Positions 48,140-60,506 of a stretch of DNA of 64,000 nucleotides are shown in pieces. The notes below the pieces were generated by a model. That model worked only from the letters and a program-made list of their open reading frames with translations, was not told the origin of the DNA and ran no database searches. The position numbers and the translations under genes are program-made. How positions within the stretch are numbered: the first letter of the stretch is position 1; each line of letters opens with the position of its first letter. The stretch is from Mauremys mutica (Eukaryota > Chordata > Testudines > Geoemydidae), in assembly GCF_020497125.1 (NCBI RefSeq), contig NC_059076.1:14003951-14067950 (forward strand), in the 5' to 3' direction.

Positions 48140-48224
48140 CTAAGAGTCGTCATAGAGAGGGTTGTTGTAGTTTCCCCAGGATCCGTAGTCATGATCATCC
48201 AACAGCCTTCCATATGAAGAATGT
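48140..48224 (-). CDS. PARM1: PARM1 last coding exon: cytoplasmic tail and stop
   Basis: This is the terminal coding segment, 28 codons plus TAG. It begins after the acceptor ctcaccctcccag and encodes a tail that ends [20 protein letters not shown] recall the same ending in human PARM1, and this is the strongest single piece of evidence for the gene's identity. The tail contains an NPLY motif of the NPXY type and an upstream LLDD, both resembling endocytic sorting signals; that function is inference. From the mucin exon to the stop, the window encodes about 317 residues, so this ortholog should be slightly longer than the roughly 310-residue human protein once the signal-peptide exon is added. 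Confidence 0.93.
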
Positions 48225-49144
48225 CTGGGAGGGTGAGAGGGAGGGAAAAAGACAAGTCTGGGATTATTTAGGAATGGTTTAGAAACACCCTGTTCCAGCG
48301 CTATTCCTGTTTGGTGCACAGCCCTGTAGAAGGGATGCCCTCGCTCCTGCAGATGCTGAAAAGCACCTACTGCTAAAACCCATCTCTGTAGCCAGGCCCA
48401 GGGAACTTAATGTGCGAGAGGATAAATTGGTGCTGTTTAGATTCCGATTAATTTTAGGCTACGGTTTTGATTCTGATTGGATGACACCTAAATCACATCT
48501 CCGCTCCAGGTGCCTAAAATCTTTAACGATCAACCATCCAGGACAGCGAGACGTCTAACACTAGCTGTTTTCTTGTAAAGCTGCTTCCTTGGTCCAGTTC
48601 AGGGGCTCACTTAAAACACAGCTAGATCCTGTCTATGCTATAGGAATGATTTGGGCCCCAATGATCTCAGGGAACAATCACGTCCCCTGACTGTGTATTG
48701 CAACACAATTGGGCCCTTTGATCAGTTAGTTTTTTATTTCAGTTTGCAGTGAGCCCTATGCCTTCTAGTTTCTAATTCCCGTGGGTGAGCGATGATTCTG
48801 TGTTGTGGTATGAATGCATTTGAGTGGAGTAGATGGGCTGTTGTTCCTCTGCAGGGAGTTAAAACCTTACTGCTTGTATATAGGTACTAATATTGCCTCT
48901 TGATCTAGCGTTAGGTCTGGTAGTGTACTGAGTGCTATGGATTTTTAATAGGGTTGTTTTGTTAAGCTCTGACTATTTAGTGGTCTGTGGGCTGGATCTC
49001 AACTGTGTGAGAAGAGACTCTGTTCCCATCCCTCTCCTGTTCGTTTTTTGTGAATATAAGAGCACATGAGATTCCTGTCAGGAACATTTGTGGAAATAAT
49101 GAATTTTTAAAAAAATGAGAATATTTGCAGAAAGCAAGTTTTTT

Positions 49145-49167
49145 TGTGTGTGTGTGTGTGTGTGTGT
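49145..49167. repeat. (TG)n microsatellite
   Basis: About eleven TG units in a PARM1 intron. Shorter GT runs occur near 17090-17105 and 52921-52935. Confidence 0.9.
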
Positions 49168-50749
49168 AAATATGCAGGCTTTTATAATGCTGACATTGGG
49201 GCCTTGAACTCATCCCTCAGAGGCAGGAAAGGACTTCTGCTCCTGTTCAGCACTGCCTGGGAGACATGGCTGCGGATGGGAGGTTGGCATGGAGCCCAAT
49301 ATTTGGATGTATGGAGGCTGGGAAGGAACTTGCTTTCACTGAATGTTTATTAAATGCTGGCTCTGAGATTTTTATAGGATGGTGTGCATGTGTAGTATAC
49401 AGTGGCATTTGGGATCCTGCAGTTCTGTTGTTTTAACAGAATGCGATTCGCCTCTGGCAAATTCCACATAAACGTCATGCCAAAAATACCCCTGGAATAT
49501 AATTCTGAAATACCTTAAATCCTTCTAAAAATCTCTGCAATTGCACCCAAACTTTGAGAACCTTCCTAGGGACCCCAGTTCATGCTGTGCCCTACCTGAG
49601 CAGTGAAAACCTCTTTCAATTTCCAAAGCAGCATGTTCTTGTTCAATGTCATCTACTCCCTTCTTCAGCCACACTTAAGTTATTCTAGTCAGAGAGAATG
49701 CCAACCGAACACTTGACTTCCAGGAAATACTTGGCCAGGGAGGACTGGGTCCGTGCAAACAAGACATTTATTTTTACAGCAAGAATAGCTGGCTGTTGTT
49801 TGATTTACTAACCTATCTATTTTCTAGTGTCCCTCCACAACACCAGTGATAGCTCTGCACAGTACTATTTTGGTTGGGCCCAAGCCTGAACGGGTATGAA
49901 TCACTATGAAGTAGCTGAAACAAACCTTGCTTACCTCAGCCTTAAATTAAACCCAATTAAAGATGCCCGTGTAGGCTGTTCTTATTTTAAGGTCACAGAT
50001 AGGGTATGAGTAAAGCTTGCCAGAGGGATAATTACTGTTTATGGTCACAACACATTGCAGTACTGGCTCTGGCATGTGAGTGAGGCTTTTGTAATGAGAA
50101 AAATGCCACCTTGTACCACTGAAAACTACATAAAATGGGATTGCTACAGCGTCTCCTCCACCTCCTGGCCTCTTTGCACTCAGATAATAGCGCGCCTTCG
50201 AGTGCCCCCTAGAGCTGGTAGAGGTGCACCAAGGGAGGCAGGGGATGTGGTACCACTCACAGTCGGCTAACGCGCTTGTAGCCCCGCCAGCCCAATAACG
50301 GCTGAATGCCATTGTCATCGGGTAGCTGCTTGGTGACCTTGATAAAATGAGCCAGGGCTCTTATTCCTGTCGACACCACCATTGCTACTATCACTGGCAC
50401 TCGCTGGTCCCTCGTCAAGAGGCTGAAATGCGCCTCTGTCCCTAGAGCTGGGTTCCCCAGGGTTTGAGGCGCAGTGGTGGGCCAGCAGCACACACAAGCT
50501 TGCATTGCCCTACTGCTGCTGGGGCTTGAGAGCAGAGCAGTCGGCTCAGGCCTCTCCTGAACACAACAGTCACTGACTCACTGTCCAGGCCTGACAGCAG
50601 CAGTGCCACCAGCTCTGCTGTATTAGCATCAGCTGTTGCATGGAAGGCAGGTGACCTGTCAGTCCCATCAATGTGAATACACACAGAGAGGAGAATGTAC
50701 TCCAGCCTGTTCCAATAACTGAGTTGCTTCCAGGGATGGTGTCCCTTGC

Positions 50750-50921
50750 CCTCTGTTAGCCAGAAGCTGGGAATGGGTGGCAGGGGATGGATCACTTGAT
50801 GATTACCTGTTCTGTTTATTCCTTTTGGGGCACCTGGCATTGGCCACTGTTGGAAGACAGGACACTGGACTAGGTGGACCTTTGGTCTGATCCTGTATGG
50901 CCGTTCTTATGTTCGGGGTAA
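50750..50921 (+). mobile_element. CR1 3' end fragment next to the PARM1 transmembrane exon
   Basis: The sequence gccagaagctgggaatgg, ggggatggatcacttgatg, ggcattggccactg and tggacctttggtctgatcc matches a common CR1 3' subfamily of turtles. It lies antisense to PARM1 in the intron, and its 3' end is about 28 bp from the exon at 50949. Confidence 0.8.
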
Positions 50922-50948
50922 CCATTCTTTTACCAAGTGGATGCTTAC

Positions 50949-51027
50949 CTGATCTTAAGGTATGCTGCCACCCCGAACACCAGCAGCACCACCACAATGA
51001 CCGTCACTGTAATGGCTGCAATGCTTC
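50949..51027 (-). CDS. PARM1: PARM1 transmembrane exon
   Basis: This 79-bp exon encodes the single membrane-spanning helix: GSIAAITVTVIVVVLLVFG, then VAAYLKIR at the cytoplasmic face. The minus-strand acceptor is a pyrimidine tract ending tttgcag, and the donor is ATCAG/gtaagc. One base from the previous exon completes the first Gly codon, and the last two bases (AG) join the A that opens the next exon to make Arg. Phases on both sides therefore agree without forcing. The helix matches human PARM1 as I remember it except for one Val/Ala-type change. The positive residues after the helix fit a type I topology with the mucin domain outside. A CR1-derived repeat ends only about 28 bp beyond the donor site. 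Confidence 0.93.
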
Positions 51028-51420
51028 CTGCAAAGGGGGTGGGAGAGAAGAGGAGGAAGAAAAGGGCATAAACAGGCGTTTTAGTGAGGTCATAACTTAT
51101 CAAAACAACTCCCCCTGTCCCCTTCTGGCTCACTTGTTTGCAGTGCGCGGGTTAACACCATGCTGCCACGTGTGGCTTGCCTGCACATGTATGCAATGTG
51201 GTATTTGCTGTCAACCCCAGAGGCCTTATTGAGAAGGAAGGCGGTTCATTCACTGCACACCTGAGAGACTGTGGCCACTCCGCCTCACCGCTAAGATCTG
51301 TCCTTGTTTGTAACCAAGGCCTGGATGTGAATGGGGACTTGCACTGTGGAATGAGACTGCCCTTTAGCCTAAGCTCCCCCTCCCTTCCCACGCTGTCTGT
51401 TCCCAGGGCAGGTTCTGTTC

Positions 51421-51640
51421 CCAGGGCTCTCCAATGGGGGCTCGGGACCCCTCAGGGGGTCGCAAGGTTATTGCATGGGGGGTCGCGAGCTGTCAGCCTC
51501 CATCTCCAAGCCCTGCTTTGCCTCCAGCATTTATAATGGTGTTAAATTATATTAAAATGTTAATTTATAAGGGGGAAAGGGTCATGCTCAGAGGCCTGCT
51601 GTGTGAAAGGGGTCACCAGTACAAAAGTTTGAGGACCGCT
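51421..51640 (+). mobile_element. hAT-like element in PARM1 intron
   Basis: Starts ccagggctctccaatgggg and ends tttgaggaccgctg. Flanking 8-mers ttctgttc (51413-51420) and ttctattc (51641-51648) match at seven of eight positions. Confidence 0.72.
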
Positions 51641-53883
51641 GTTCTATTCCCATTCGTTACATACTGTAACTTTTACCTGCTGACATCAGGCAAAGTCCCC
51701 GAACCAGGAACCTGATTCTCTGCTTTACGCTGATCTCAATCAGGAATGCCCCCGCCGAAGTCAGTAGAGTCTCACTGACACATCCCTGCATGATGGGAAT
51801 GGGGCCCTTAGGCTAGATTTTTCTAAAGAGTTTGGTGCCCATTTAGGCACCAAAATACGTGGCCAGACTTTCAAAAAGGGTAGGCTAGATGCTGAGCTGG
51901 TAGCGCCACAATAGAAGCTGCTAGATGCTGTGGACTTTGGAAAATCTGGTGCTTCTTTAGGCATGGAAATGAGAGCTGAGTGCTTGGAAAACGAGGTCCC
52001 AAGTGTTAGTGTTGGGCCCTTGAAAATCTGTCTCTAGTTGTCTAGTTCCATGTCATCCAGGCTTACTGCTTTTCTCCTGGGATGGGCTCACGTTCCTCAC
52101 TTTAAAAGTCACATGTCGCTATGTTCCTCTTGCGTGCGAGTGTTCCTCTGTACACACAGCGGGGTTACGAGTGGTTGAAGGTTTCCCTGCTGCAGGAGGA
52201 AGCTGTGGTGCAGCTCTGGCAGGAGAGTACATGACGCCTTTTAATGGCTCAGTTAAAATCTCCTGGGGGCGTTTTTACAAGAAGCGAATAAGCAGGTTTA
52301 TGGATGCATGATCCAAGGGAGGCTCGGTCCCTGACAACGCAGAGTCACGCTTTAGGAGCTGCCCTCGGAACTGATCTCATTTAAATTCCCAGGGGGACAA
52401 AGAGGGCAAAGTTTTCAACACTCCTTCAAGTTACAGGTTTATTCTTAAGTAATGAAGTTCTGAGGCCAGTGGTTCTGCAGCCTCTAATAACGTATTCAAC
52501 AGGCTACCGGCCGCAGGGGCTTCCTGACAGTTATTCAATGGTGCCTGTTAATTGGCTTCACCTTGCAGCCCTTCCACCTAAGACTGCAGTGCCAATGCCA
52601 TACTGATTCCACTCTGCAGCCTGCAGACGCTCGCTGGAAAAGCAGCACTTTTGACTGGTTTCCCCTCAGCATTGCTGTTAGCTGAAGAAGATTGTCAGGG
52701 TCAAATGAAGTCTTCACTTGCTCCCTTTAATGCTCTTGTCTGCTTGGTATGATAACCTTTAAGGGGGAGGGGAAAATACGTGCAATCTTTGTATTTCCTT
52801 TGCAGCAGGGAGATACTTGATGAGCGTTGGGCAGCTTTAGGTTTTTGTAACTGCGATGCTCTGGTAAAGGCAGCAGAATGGATTTGGATAAAATAAAGAC
52901 AGCAAACACTGGAAGAGAGTGTGAGTGTGTGTGTGCTGAAAGACTGACTCTGGGATGTGCAGGTCACAACCTGGCAGACAATGAAAATATGGTACATGGT
53001 TTTTTTTATCACCTTTAAGATAAGTCTCAAGTGCCAGACTTGTGACTTCATACTCCCAACCTGAACGATCCAAAAACAATCCACAAAAGTATATAATCCA
53101 CTGCCCAAGCAGTAATTACTTCACGGGGAAACGGTTTTGCTTATGCAAAAACACTGTTCAGTGCTTATGTAGTGTGTTAGACAAAACTTTAAGAGCTCAG
53201 AAGGGTCCCCCAAAAATAGATTTTGGTTTTTTTTTTTTAAATAAAAATCTCACAAAAATTAGGGCCAAAATTGTCAGAAGCCACTGGTGACTGTGGATGC
53301 CCAGTGTGAGACATGCGGAGGGACCTGATTTTCAAAGGAGATCAGCACTGTCTGTGAGGTGCTGAAACTTGAGCAGCCACACTCACTGGCTGCTTTGAAA
53401 ATTTTGGACAAAATATCTAAGAAATAGGTGACTTCTGCACACCTGTTAAGGTTTCTGCCACAGCTCTTCAAATCTGCCAGCCCCTGCTAGGTGTCCTCTC
53501 CACTTCCCATCCTCCCTTATGAAGTTTCTTCTCTGCTCTGGTTTTCTTTAGGAACTCCTCTCTTCTCCCTTCCAGGCTCCTCTGTTCCCTTCTTCCCACA
53601 GCTGGGGGCAAAGATTCCTCCTTTTGAGAAAGAGGGAGCAAGCGTCTGGCCCCAGCTGTGGACGGGCAGAGGGTCAGCACCCAGCTGAGGCAGGCAGAGC
53701 TCGGGAAATGTGGAAGTGGCCATGCCTATGCCCATGACATCATGGTTAGCTGGGTGTCCTATTTTGTGTGCTGAAAGAATCAATCTTTACCTACTACTGC
53801 TCAGGACAGCCAGGGCTTCCCTCTGTAACAAGTCACCCATCTTACTTCAGCCTCTTAACTACTCTCTCACAGCACCTTTCAAA

Positions 53884-54081
53884 AGGGGGGAGAGAGAGCT
53901 CAGTGGTTTGAGCATTGGCCTGCTAAACCCAGGGTTGTGAGTTCAATCCTTGAGCGGGCCACTTAGGGATCTGGGGCAAAAATTGGTCCTGCTAGTGAAG
54001 GCAGGGGGCTGGACTCAATGACCTTTCAAGGTCCCTTCCAGTTCTAGGAGACTGGTATATCTCCTATCATTATTATTATTA
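53884..54081 (+). mobile_element. Turtle tRNA-derived SINE, second copy
   Basis: This is the same family as the copy at 4784, in the same orientation, and antisense to PARM1 in whose intron it sits. It lacks the eight bases (cagtactt) that the first copy has before ggtcctgc, and its box A is slightly altered (gagctcagtgg). It ends in (ATT)n. Confidence 0.9.
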
Positions 54082-54567
54082 CTATAGACTTTATCACTGT
54101 CCTAGGTTATTTTAAACAACCCCTCTGCCCCCATTGTCATTATGTGGCAACTCTGCTACTCTATTTTACCGGGATGGTAACACTGATTTCTCTCCCCCCA
54201 CCCCCCTCCCACATAATGGGGGCACACCCACTGCCAACTGCGAGCCAGCAGCTGCCGCCAAGATCCAGTTCAGGGTATATCTCATTCAGCTACCTTGGCT
54301 TTCCAGCCCCAGGAACTGTCTGTGTGTCGAAGACGGCTCACTCATCACTTCTGGTGTATGGCGCCTCTGTCCATACTCTTAACCCCAAAGGACACAAGCT
54401 GCAAAGATGTTTGAGGTCAGCTTCCGAATATACTTGTCTGATGACACAGGAGGGAAATCAACTCTGAGACATGGCTGCAGGTGCTATGGTTCTAGCATCT
54501 TGAGACTCTCCTACAGAAAAAAAACTAGGACTGCTCTCACTGGAAGACACTTCTCATGCCCTTACAC

Positions 54568-55133
54568 CAGAGGTGGGCAAACTATGGCCTGCGGGACCCT
54601 CCTGCCCGGCCCTGGAGTTCCCGGCTGGGAGGCCGTCCCTCCTCCCCCGCAGCCTTAGCTCACTGCACCGCCGGCGCAATGCTCTCCGCAGCGGGGCTGC
54701 GAGCTCTTGCCAGGCAGCGCAGCTGCAGAGCCGGGGCCTGACCCAGTGCTCTGTGCTGCGCGGTGGCGTGGCTGGCTCCACCGGTGCTCCAGGCAGCGCA
54801 GTAAGGGGGCAGGGAGTGGGGGGGAGGGTTGGATAGAGGGCAGGGAAGGGTTGGGGCGGTCAGAGGGTGGGGAACGGGGTTGAATGGGGGCAAGGGTCGG
54901 GGCAGTCAGGAAGGAGGGAGGGTTGGATGGGGCAGTGGGGGACAGTCAAGGGATGGGGGGTTGGATGGAGGAGTCCGGGGAGGGGCATCAGGGGGTGAGA
55001 AGCGGAGGAGGGGGGGTCAGATGGGCTGGGCCATGCCTGGCTGTTTGGGGAGGCACAGCCTCCCCTAACCGGCCCGCCATACAATTTCAGAAGCCCAGTG
55101 TGGCCCTCAGGCCAAAAAGTTTGCCCGCCCCTG
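54568..55133. mobile_element. hAT-like non-autonomous element, 566 bp, with internal G-rich tandem repeats
   Basis: Termini cagaggtgggcaaact and agtttgcccgcccctg are inverted repeats. Flanking 8-mers ccttacac (54560-54567) and ccttccac (55134-55141) match at seven of eight. The middle, about 54800-55030, is an irregular minisatellite of GGTTGGATGGGG and GGGGCAGTCAGG-type units. Long open frames here reflect this composition. Confidence 0.8.
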
Positions 55134-57835
55134 CCTTCCACCACTCTTCTCTGTAAATCAAACCTTGGGGGGCTGCAGAGAGACTGAGTGGACACCCATG
55201 TCCACAAAACCAGCGTAACTGGCAAGTCTCGTGCTGCTTGTCTGTGAGAGAAGCTACAATTAGCCAATGCAGTTAAATGGAGAAGATACTGGACTTCTGC
55301 CCGGGGAAAGAAAACAGCCTGAGAATTCCTCCTCTTAACTCACTGCAGCTCCTCTTAACCGTGGAGACAGAAAACACTTAAAGCAGCATAGCACTCGGCA
55401 GGCATTCAGACGTGGCTGGGGAAAACAACAGGCTGAGGAATGAATGTCGGCTTTGACCTTTGAAACTACCAGGATTTGTACATAACCATCCCACCAAAAT
55501 TTCAGGTGGCTGATTCAAGGTGTCCCGACACCTCTACTGAGGAGACATGGCAGCGCAGGGGAGGATGAGTAGGGATGTCCCAAGCAAAGCGGAGGACGCA
55601 CGTGCAGTGCCTTGTGCTGGTACTAAGCATGCTGGCCTGGGACCCAGACTGTCTGCCTGTGAGTTTGTCTTGCAAAACCAGCAGAACGTGTATCCATTAC
55701 TTTAAATCCCCTCCCAGTATCCTTGTCTGTTTTCCCCAAAACCCAATCCATTAAGATAAGAACAGACCCTTTCTACCCCAAAATAGCTCTTATGCCCCAT
55801 GAAGATGCAGCCTAATAGTACTTTGATCTACGTTGCATGTATGAAGTGGTTTTTACTGCACTCTCCCGTGTACCCATAACATTGTCATCCTATACCAAAT
55901 ACACTGGGGCCCAAAGGCTGGACCACAGCAATCATAACGTCTTGTTTTACTTTACAGGGCTTGATGAGCCAGCCTCAATGTGCTGTTAACTCTCTAGATT
56001 TCGGCTGTTAGAGATCTCCCACTTGCTCTGCTTCATGAGGGGGAAGAAAAGTTAATGACTAAAGGAATGCGATGAAATAAACGAAACATCTAGAGTGTTT
56101 TTTTATTTTAAATACGAGTTGGGACTAGATGGCACAAATTCAAACAACTCATGAACTTTGGGGATCCATATTCCAGTTGTGCCTCCATCTCGTCTGTCTT
56201 TATACAGTTGGGATGGTTCACAACACATCTACTAAGCTCTAGTCTCTGTGAATAAGCTCTTTGGTGCTGTAATGCAGGGGAGTGCTGAATTCTGCACTTG
56301 AGCACGCTACAAATGAGATGCTGTTTATTTGTGTCTTTATAGCGCCACTACTTCCTTGCCCTCTCTAAAAGGGTCACTTTGTATCACAACTCGCAGTCAT
56401 CCCTGTAGCTGATGTGTAATGCTATGGAATATGCTGTAGAGACTAAAATTAATCAGTAGAAAAAATACACTCTAATACATCACAGCACTGTAGGGCTCCC
56501 CCAGATTTCAGGGTGACGGGGACTGATTTTTCTCTAGAGGTATCACCCTCATGTTCACTGCATTTTATTCAAAATTCAAGGGAGCAGGAGGGCATTCAGT
56601 TTGGCAGAAGTGCCTTTATTTTGTTGTTTTTCTCATAGTAACTGGTCAAAGTGAATGATCCTGACTCTCGCTCCTTGAACTGTGATGGCTCCAGCCCTGG
56701 GAATAGGCCACCCCACCTGCAATGAGATTGGGGAGGAAAATGCCACCAAACAAGTTTTTGAAAGATTGTATAAAGCTTGCTGTAGCCTCAGTTTGAAAAT
56801 GTCTCACACTGTGCATCAAGTTACCGGATTAAACAGAATGCCAGGTAGGGAGAGGACAGGAAAGAATCGCTCTGAAATGAGTAAGGTCACCCATAATGAA
56901 GGACATTGAGATAATATACTGATCATGGGAATACATGTGGATTCACACCATCCCTGGTCTATTCTCACACTAGCCCTTCATAGGGCAACTTGCCATGCTG
57001 ACATCACCATATGTGGTGTATATACGTGCACATAATGCACCTTTGATCACTTTTCGAAGATAATGGATGAGTAGGTGATTACATTTGACCTTCCAAACAT
57101 CTAAGATGCCATTAAAAGCCTGTGCTAGAATGTTGTCATGTTGTTTCCTCCATAAATGGGGAATTTCCCTTCAACTGTCTTGAGCTCTGGCATTGACTAT
57201 ATATAATCCTGAACCAGTGATTTGTTTAAGGTCCAATACCTCATCCATCAGGATGAGAAGAAGTTGTATGCCATCAGAAAGCCATGAATTCTTCAATTTT
57301 TCTAGCAGGATAGGGTACTTATCTAACCATGGCAGGTTGAGATTTCAAACCTTAAAACTGTGTGTAGAAAAGCTATTGGATAACTCTCAGAAAGGTTTCT
57401 AAGTTCACTGGCTGTGTGGAAAAGGAAAAGTGTCTATTCTCATTAGAAAACACGGCATCTACGGTCAGCAGATCTGTTGTGGTCTTCTAGTCTAGAGTGT
57501 AGGAAGTGAAATTCTTATTGAAACTTAGAGTTTGGTGTCAGACCTGTCAGAATATACCCAGTCATTGTTATAACATTTTTCTATGAAGGGATCACAGGTC
57601 TAGAAGAGATTCAAAATAAGGCTATACTGTGTGATGTACATAAAACACAGAGCTGTAGCTCCTGGGTAACTTTGTTAACATTACAAGTAACATGAAAGCA
57701 TTTCTTATGAGTAGATGTAAGTATTCTTTTTCTCACCCCTTTGCCTCCCCGCTCAATGCCCCCCAAAGTAACAGGAGAAATGAAGCACTAAAGGTGACAG
57801 CATAAATAACGCACATACTAAAACATCTGCCTCAC

Positions 57836-58627
57836 CTGAACTTAAAGCACGCTGGACCTCTTCCATGGTTACTCCTGTGGAGAAAGTGGTGCTATCCGCG
57901 GAGACGGCCTCTGTGACAGACTTGGTTGCCAAAGTCACTTGAGATGTTTGTCTGATCACTGGGCCTAATGAGAGGGGCTCTGGGGGCATCTTTTTAGTAG
58001 AGGCATCCTCTGTAGCGGGTGCTGCTGTGGATGTGTTTGTGTTTGGCAGCTGGGTTGTGTTTTGATTTGTAATGGTGGTCTGTCTGGAAGAACCTACCGA
58101 TGACGATGAAGACGAGGGATTAGTTAGGTGAGAAAAGGGGGTTGCTGGGGTCTCTTTGGGAGGGGTGGCTGTATCTGGAGCTGTTGTGGGAGGGGTGGCT
58201 GTATCTGGAGCTGTTGTGGGAGGGGTGGCTGTATCTGGAGCTGTTGTATTTGTCAGATTTGAAACTGAAGTCCCAGAGATGTGTTCTGTGGCTGTTGATT
58301 CTGACCCAATGCTTGATGACGGTGACGGGCTGGTGGCTGAAACATTTGCTCTTTCCGTATGTGAGGCAAGATGTGTAGTGGTAGCTGACAACTCTTTTGT
58401 GGTGCCTGAGGAGACTGTGGTATTGCCCTGTTCTGCTGGTCCTGAGGTGACTTTGTCTCTTGAAGTGGTTGCTGTTACTGCTGTTTCTGATTGTAGCTTG
58501 TTTGCTGATGTGCTAGCAGCAGAGGTGACATGGACAGTTGTTTGAGTTGATTCTGACGTAATGGTATTTCTCTCAGAAGGACTGAGAGAGGATGCAGGTT
58601 CTAAATGTGCAGAGTGAACACTCAGTC
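57836..58627 (-). CDS. PARM1: PARM1 mucin-domain exon (internal coding exon, probably exon 2)
   Basis: This exon encodes about 263 residues of a Ser/Thr/Ala/Pro-rich, cysteine-free extracellular domain, as expected for an O-glycosylated mucin-like stalk. Six N-glycosylation sequons are visible (NTT, NVS, NLT, NTT, NTT, NTS). Three exact 30-bp tandem repeats at 58158-58247 give the ten-residue unit TAPDTATPPT. Read on the minus strand, it starts after the acceptor tctcctcctcag (intron phase 1) and ends at the donor TTCAG/gtgagg. Its last residues, EEVQRALSSG, run in frame into the transmembrane exon at 50949-51027, forming the SSGSIAAITV junction I recall from PARM1. The mucin part itself is poorly conserved, so identity rests on the junction and the downstream exons. 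PARM1 is a type I membrane glycoprotein, reported as androgen-regulated in prostate; that role is from knowledge of the family. The exon with the start codon and signal peptide is not in the window. Confidence 0.9.
58158..58247 (-). repeat. Three exact 30-bp tandem repeats in the PARM1 mucin exon
   Basis: Units at 58158-58187, 58188-58217 and 58218-58247 are identical and in frame. Each encodes one ten-residue Thr/Pro-rich unit. Confidence 0.95.
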
Positions 58628-60506
58628 CTGAGGAGGAGAACATACACAAATGTTAACACTGGAAAATTATTGTGACGAGCTGCACTCTGAGCACACAGCG
58701 AAGGGCTTGGAATGAGTGGCCAGTCAGTTACAGTTTTACTACACTCATCCTTGAAAGGGATGTTTGCCTGAAGTAAGGAGGATTTCGGTTACCATTGAAA
58801 TAGATGGTACAAATGAAAAATCATGTTGTAAAAGTAAGAAACCGTTTCTGAGTTTGCTTCCCACTACATTGGTTTATATCAAATTGGGGGCACTTAGTCA
58901 AATAGACTGTGATATAACTCAAACACGGTTGGTAGCAGGACAATAACACGGCACTGAGCAGTAGCTTTGGGAAGAGCACTTTGTTCACATGAGTGATATT
59001 GGGTTACACCTTAATATCCAGGGTGGTTTTGTGTATGTTACAGACTGTCCTATAAGGGTGGTTCTGCAGTAGGACAACCACCTGTTTAATGGCTGTCAAT
59101 AACACCTCTCTTGGGTCCCTGGAACTAGTATCTGAAACTCAGAGCTGGCTGAAATTTCAAAATTAAAGGGGAAACAATTGTTTTCTCTTCTGACCAGCAC
59201 CTGATGGAATGGTTTGATTATTAGTACACACCATGCCAAACATCGTTTTCCATTGTTAAGGAAAGTACTAGCGAATCTAGAGTGTCTTACCATGTCTTCT
59301 ATAACTATTGAAAACAGCTTGGCCCCGGATACACTAGCAGCCAGCGGCTGAGAGTCATTAACAATGGGTAATTTTCCTGGTGTAGACAGACCCCAAGAGG
59401 AGACCCCTGGATCCTAAGCTAGATCCTGAGCCATTGCAAGGCGCTGGCTGGCACCGTAGCCAAGACTGACAAAACAGCAGCTATGTTTGGTTACATCAGA
59501 GTGCGCTATTTTGATTATTTTGCCTCTGTTTTATTCTGAGACCATCTTCCACCAGGATGTTCATGCATCCTACTTTCCACATTTGTTAACCATCCTTAGG
59601 CGAGAAGCTCTTTTAAATGAACCATAGTTGTATGATATGAAGTATAATTAGGTTTGGAAGGATTTGATTTTGATTGGTAAATGTCAGTAAACAATTTCTC
59701 GGTACACAAACTGATGAAAACCTATTTCCACTGATCAAAATGTACAGATAGGCGAAGTAAGAAGTCTGCATCACCACTGCTGCTAGCGCACCAGCGTGAG
59801 CATTACAGTTTGATTTCAGGATATTTCCTCTGTATATTTTGAGATGGGATGTTGCCAATTTAACTGTTATCAAGCTTTAGCTTTTTGAATCGCAACATCT
59901 ACTGTCATGAAATAATTGTCTGATCCCTCATAATTTCCCAGATCTGTGAAAATTTTAAATCTATCATCAAAAAGGACTTAAAAATAAATGTTAACAAAAT
60001 AAATATTCTGCCAAGCCTAGGTATACTCCAGTAAACTTAGACCAATGTTAACTAAGTTACGAGAAATAACTCATTCCAAGTGTAGGATCAAAATATTGTG
60101 ATGACGGTAAGAATGCTATTGCCATGTTGACTCTCTTCTCTCTGGAACACAATCACTTGAAATCACTCCAGCAAAATCAGAGGGCAGCAAATTATCTATT
60201 GAAACGCTTCCTTCTGTTTAAGGTCTGAAAATAGAAACATCTTCCCCTGCTGCTTGCATTGTCTGCCCACTGCAGGTGAAGATGGATAGGCTTAGTTAAA
60301 CTGAATGTTATCACTTAATTTGATTTTCTAGAGACGCTTTTTTCACTGGAACACAGAAGGTGCATCTACCCAGCAAAAAGAACCCCGTGGCAGCGAGTTT
60401 CACGGCTTGGGTCAACTGATTATAAAGCAAAACAGAAAAGTCCTGTATTGCATTTTGCCAACAATGCAATATTTAGCCTCCTGCTCGGTATACCAGGAGT
60501 ACTACA

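Larger units (their letters stand above)
48225..50948 (-). other. PARM1 intron between transmembrane and tail exons
   Basis: The 2.7-kb intron is bounded by gtaagc at 50943-50948 and cag at 48225-48227 on the minus strand. It contains a (TG)n microsatellite at 49145-49167 and a CR1-like 3' fragment at 50750-50921 close to the donor. Nothing else in it could be assigned. Confidence 0.8.
51028..57835 (-). other. PARM1 intron between mucin and transmembrane exons
   Basis: The 6.8-kb intron is bounded by gtgag (57831-57835) and tttgcag (51028-51034) on the minus strand. It holds a hAT-like element at 51421-51640, a turtle tRNA-type SINE at 53884-54081 and a GC-rich hAT-like element at 54568-55133. 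The part at 52040-52600 is repeat-free with balanced base composition and may be a conserved non-coding element. In 55134-57835 I see no repeat or gene that I can name. Confidence 0.8.

Noticed and set aside
58142..58545. Plus-strand frames with repeating GGVAVSGAVV-like units
   Set aside because: They are the antisense of the PARM1 tandem repeats, which have splice sites and family similarity on the minus strand.
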